NCBI GenBank assembly: GCA_902569105.1 | Contig: CACFTE010000001.1 | Span: 62,001 to 126,000 of the forward strand | Direction of reading: 5' to 3' | Origin: an uncultured Pelagibacteraceae bacterium | GTDB lineage: Bacteria; Pseudomonadota; Alphaproteobacteria; Pelagibacterales; Pelagibacteraceae | Length of the DNA stretch: 64,000 nt | Part shown: positions 63,377 to 64,000 of the stretch, piece after piece | Position numbering within the stretch: position 1 is the stretch's first letter | How the letters are laid out: every line of letters starts with the position of its first letter | Notes under the pieces: model-generated | Told to the model about the DNA's origin: nothing | The model's input: only the letters and a program-made list of their open reading frames with translations | Database searches by the model: none | Translations under genes and position numbers: made by a program

Positions 63377-64000
63377 TTGAAACATAAACTTTCTTTTTCA
63401 ATTTTTGTTTATTCATTCATTCTAATATTCATCACATTAGGGGTTTGGCAACTATATAGACTTGAATGGAAACTCAATCTTATTTCAGAAATAAATAATG
63501 CAATTTCAAGCGAACCCATTGAGTTTAATTCAAATAGTATTAAAAATTTTCAAAAAGTTAGTTTCAAAGGAAAGATTGATAATGAAAAGATCATTTATTT
63601 ATATAACTTAAACGAAGATGGTGAGCCAGGCTTTGATATTATCAACCCAATCAATATAGAAAATAAAAATTTTCTCATAAATAGAGGATGGGTTAAAATA
63701 AGCGATAAAAACAAACCTTTTATTACTAACAATGAAAATTTTGTAGGAATTTTTAGAGAAAAATCAAAATCAAGCTATTTTAAGCCTGAAAACGATTTAC
63801 CTAACAATTATTGGTTTAAGTTAGAAGATAATGATTTGCAGAGATATACTGGGTTAATATTTTCAAATTATATTATTTATCTCAACGACTCAAGCCCAAC
63901 AAAAATTCCTAAACCAAAAAATATTTCCGCGAATTTATCTAATAATCATTTAAAATACGCATTAACTTGGTTTTCATTAGCGATTTCAATTTTTTTAATA
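63377..64000 (+). CDS. SURF1 family oxidase assembly protein, N-terminal part
   Basis: The frame starts with a TTG codon at 63377 and runs open for 208 residues to the window edge. The N-terminal membrane helix holds the family signature T-L-G-V-W-Q-L-Y-R-L-E-W-K near residues 20-32. NRGWVKI near residue 100 and the C-terminal NHLKYALTWFSLA, starting the second helix, are also SURF1 marks. SURF1 helps haem A insertion into subunit I. No ATG is better placed; the first in-frame ATG would remove the signature. Product and position agree. Truncated by the window end. Confidence 0.93.
   Translation, partial: MKHKLSFSIFVYSFILIFITLGVWQLYRLEWKLNLISEINNAISSEPIEFNSNSIKNFQKVSFKGKIDNEKIIYLYNLNEDGEPGFDIINPINIENKNFLINRGWVKISDKNKPFITNNENFVGIFREKSKSSYFKPENDLPNNYWFKLEDNDLQRYTGLIFSNYIIYLNDSSPTKIPKPKNISANLSNNHLKYALTWFSLAISIFLI

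Overview
The window is a compact, very AT-rich (by eye about 30% GC) bacterial chromosome segment. It is almost entirely coding and has no gene-free stretch longer than about 160 bases. Many operon neighbours overlap by 1-14 bases. The gene content points to a streamlined alphaproteobacterium, most likely of the SAR11 clade (Pelagibacterales). The main pointers are the alphaproteobacterial F1-ATPase zeta inhibitor, a BamF-type lipoprotein next to lspA, a DUF2093 protein, a ctaC-ctaD-ctaB-coxF-ctaG-ctaE-surf1 oxidase operon, short versions of common enzymes, and a preference for AAA, ATT and TTA codons. I saw no rRNA, tRNA, insertion sequence, phage gene or CRISPR array, and no recognisable transcription factor.

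Layout. 1-2302: the start of gpmA, then a rightward run of VanZ-like, ATPase zeta, secreted nuclease-like and transglycosylase-like lipoprotein genes. 2299-7607: a leftward operon of msrA, sseA, an RND adaptor and an RND pump. 7642-10320: a DMT exporter, an AlkA-type glycosylase, a DUF1330 protein and a family 17 glycosyltransferase. 10387-22879: a purine catabolism island. 22929-26059: hsp20, oligopeptidase B and a membrane J-protein. 26052-33758: glycosyltransferases, a DapA-like aldolase, cfa, a lysine-rich coiled-coil protein, a TPR protein, a DjlA-like protein and a DCC thiol protein. 33847-40023: tldD-pmbA, two envelope proteins and groSL. 40137-46536: the HAD-IIA, ribF, ileS, lspA, bamF-like, pgi operon. 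46526-48566: purD-rsmD and a DUF2093 protein. 48568-54205: ubiA-msbA-waaA-lpxK-acyltransferase, the late lipid A module. 54254-58449: small metabolic genes and rsmE. 58510-64000: the aa3 cytochrome oxidase operon, cut at the right edge inside surf1.

The most interesting part is the purine island. Two opposed operons and two flanking permeases encode every step from guanine to glyoxylate: guanine deaminase (GuaD), xanthine dehydrogenase (XdhAB), membrane urate oxidase (PuuD), HIU hydrolase (UraH), OHCU decarboxylase (UraD), allantoinase (PuuE), allantoicase and ureidoglycolate lyase. PuuD lacks the C-terminal cytochrome c domain described for the family. A free monohaem cytochrome c gene sits at the far end of the same island, which suggests a split urate oxidase. 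The pathway would release ammonia, two ureas and glyoxylate, and glyoxylate is a possible source of glycine for a SAR11-type cell.

Other notable points are two sigma-32-like heat-shock promoters (hsp20 and groSL), one with a perfect 14-bp palindrome in its spacer; a structured leader in front of an AzgA-type purine permease; an RND adaptor with no alpha-hairpin; divergent start codons only 3 bases apart; and an unrecognised lysine-rich coiled-coil protein.
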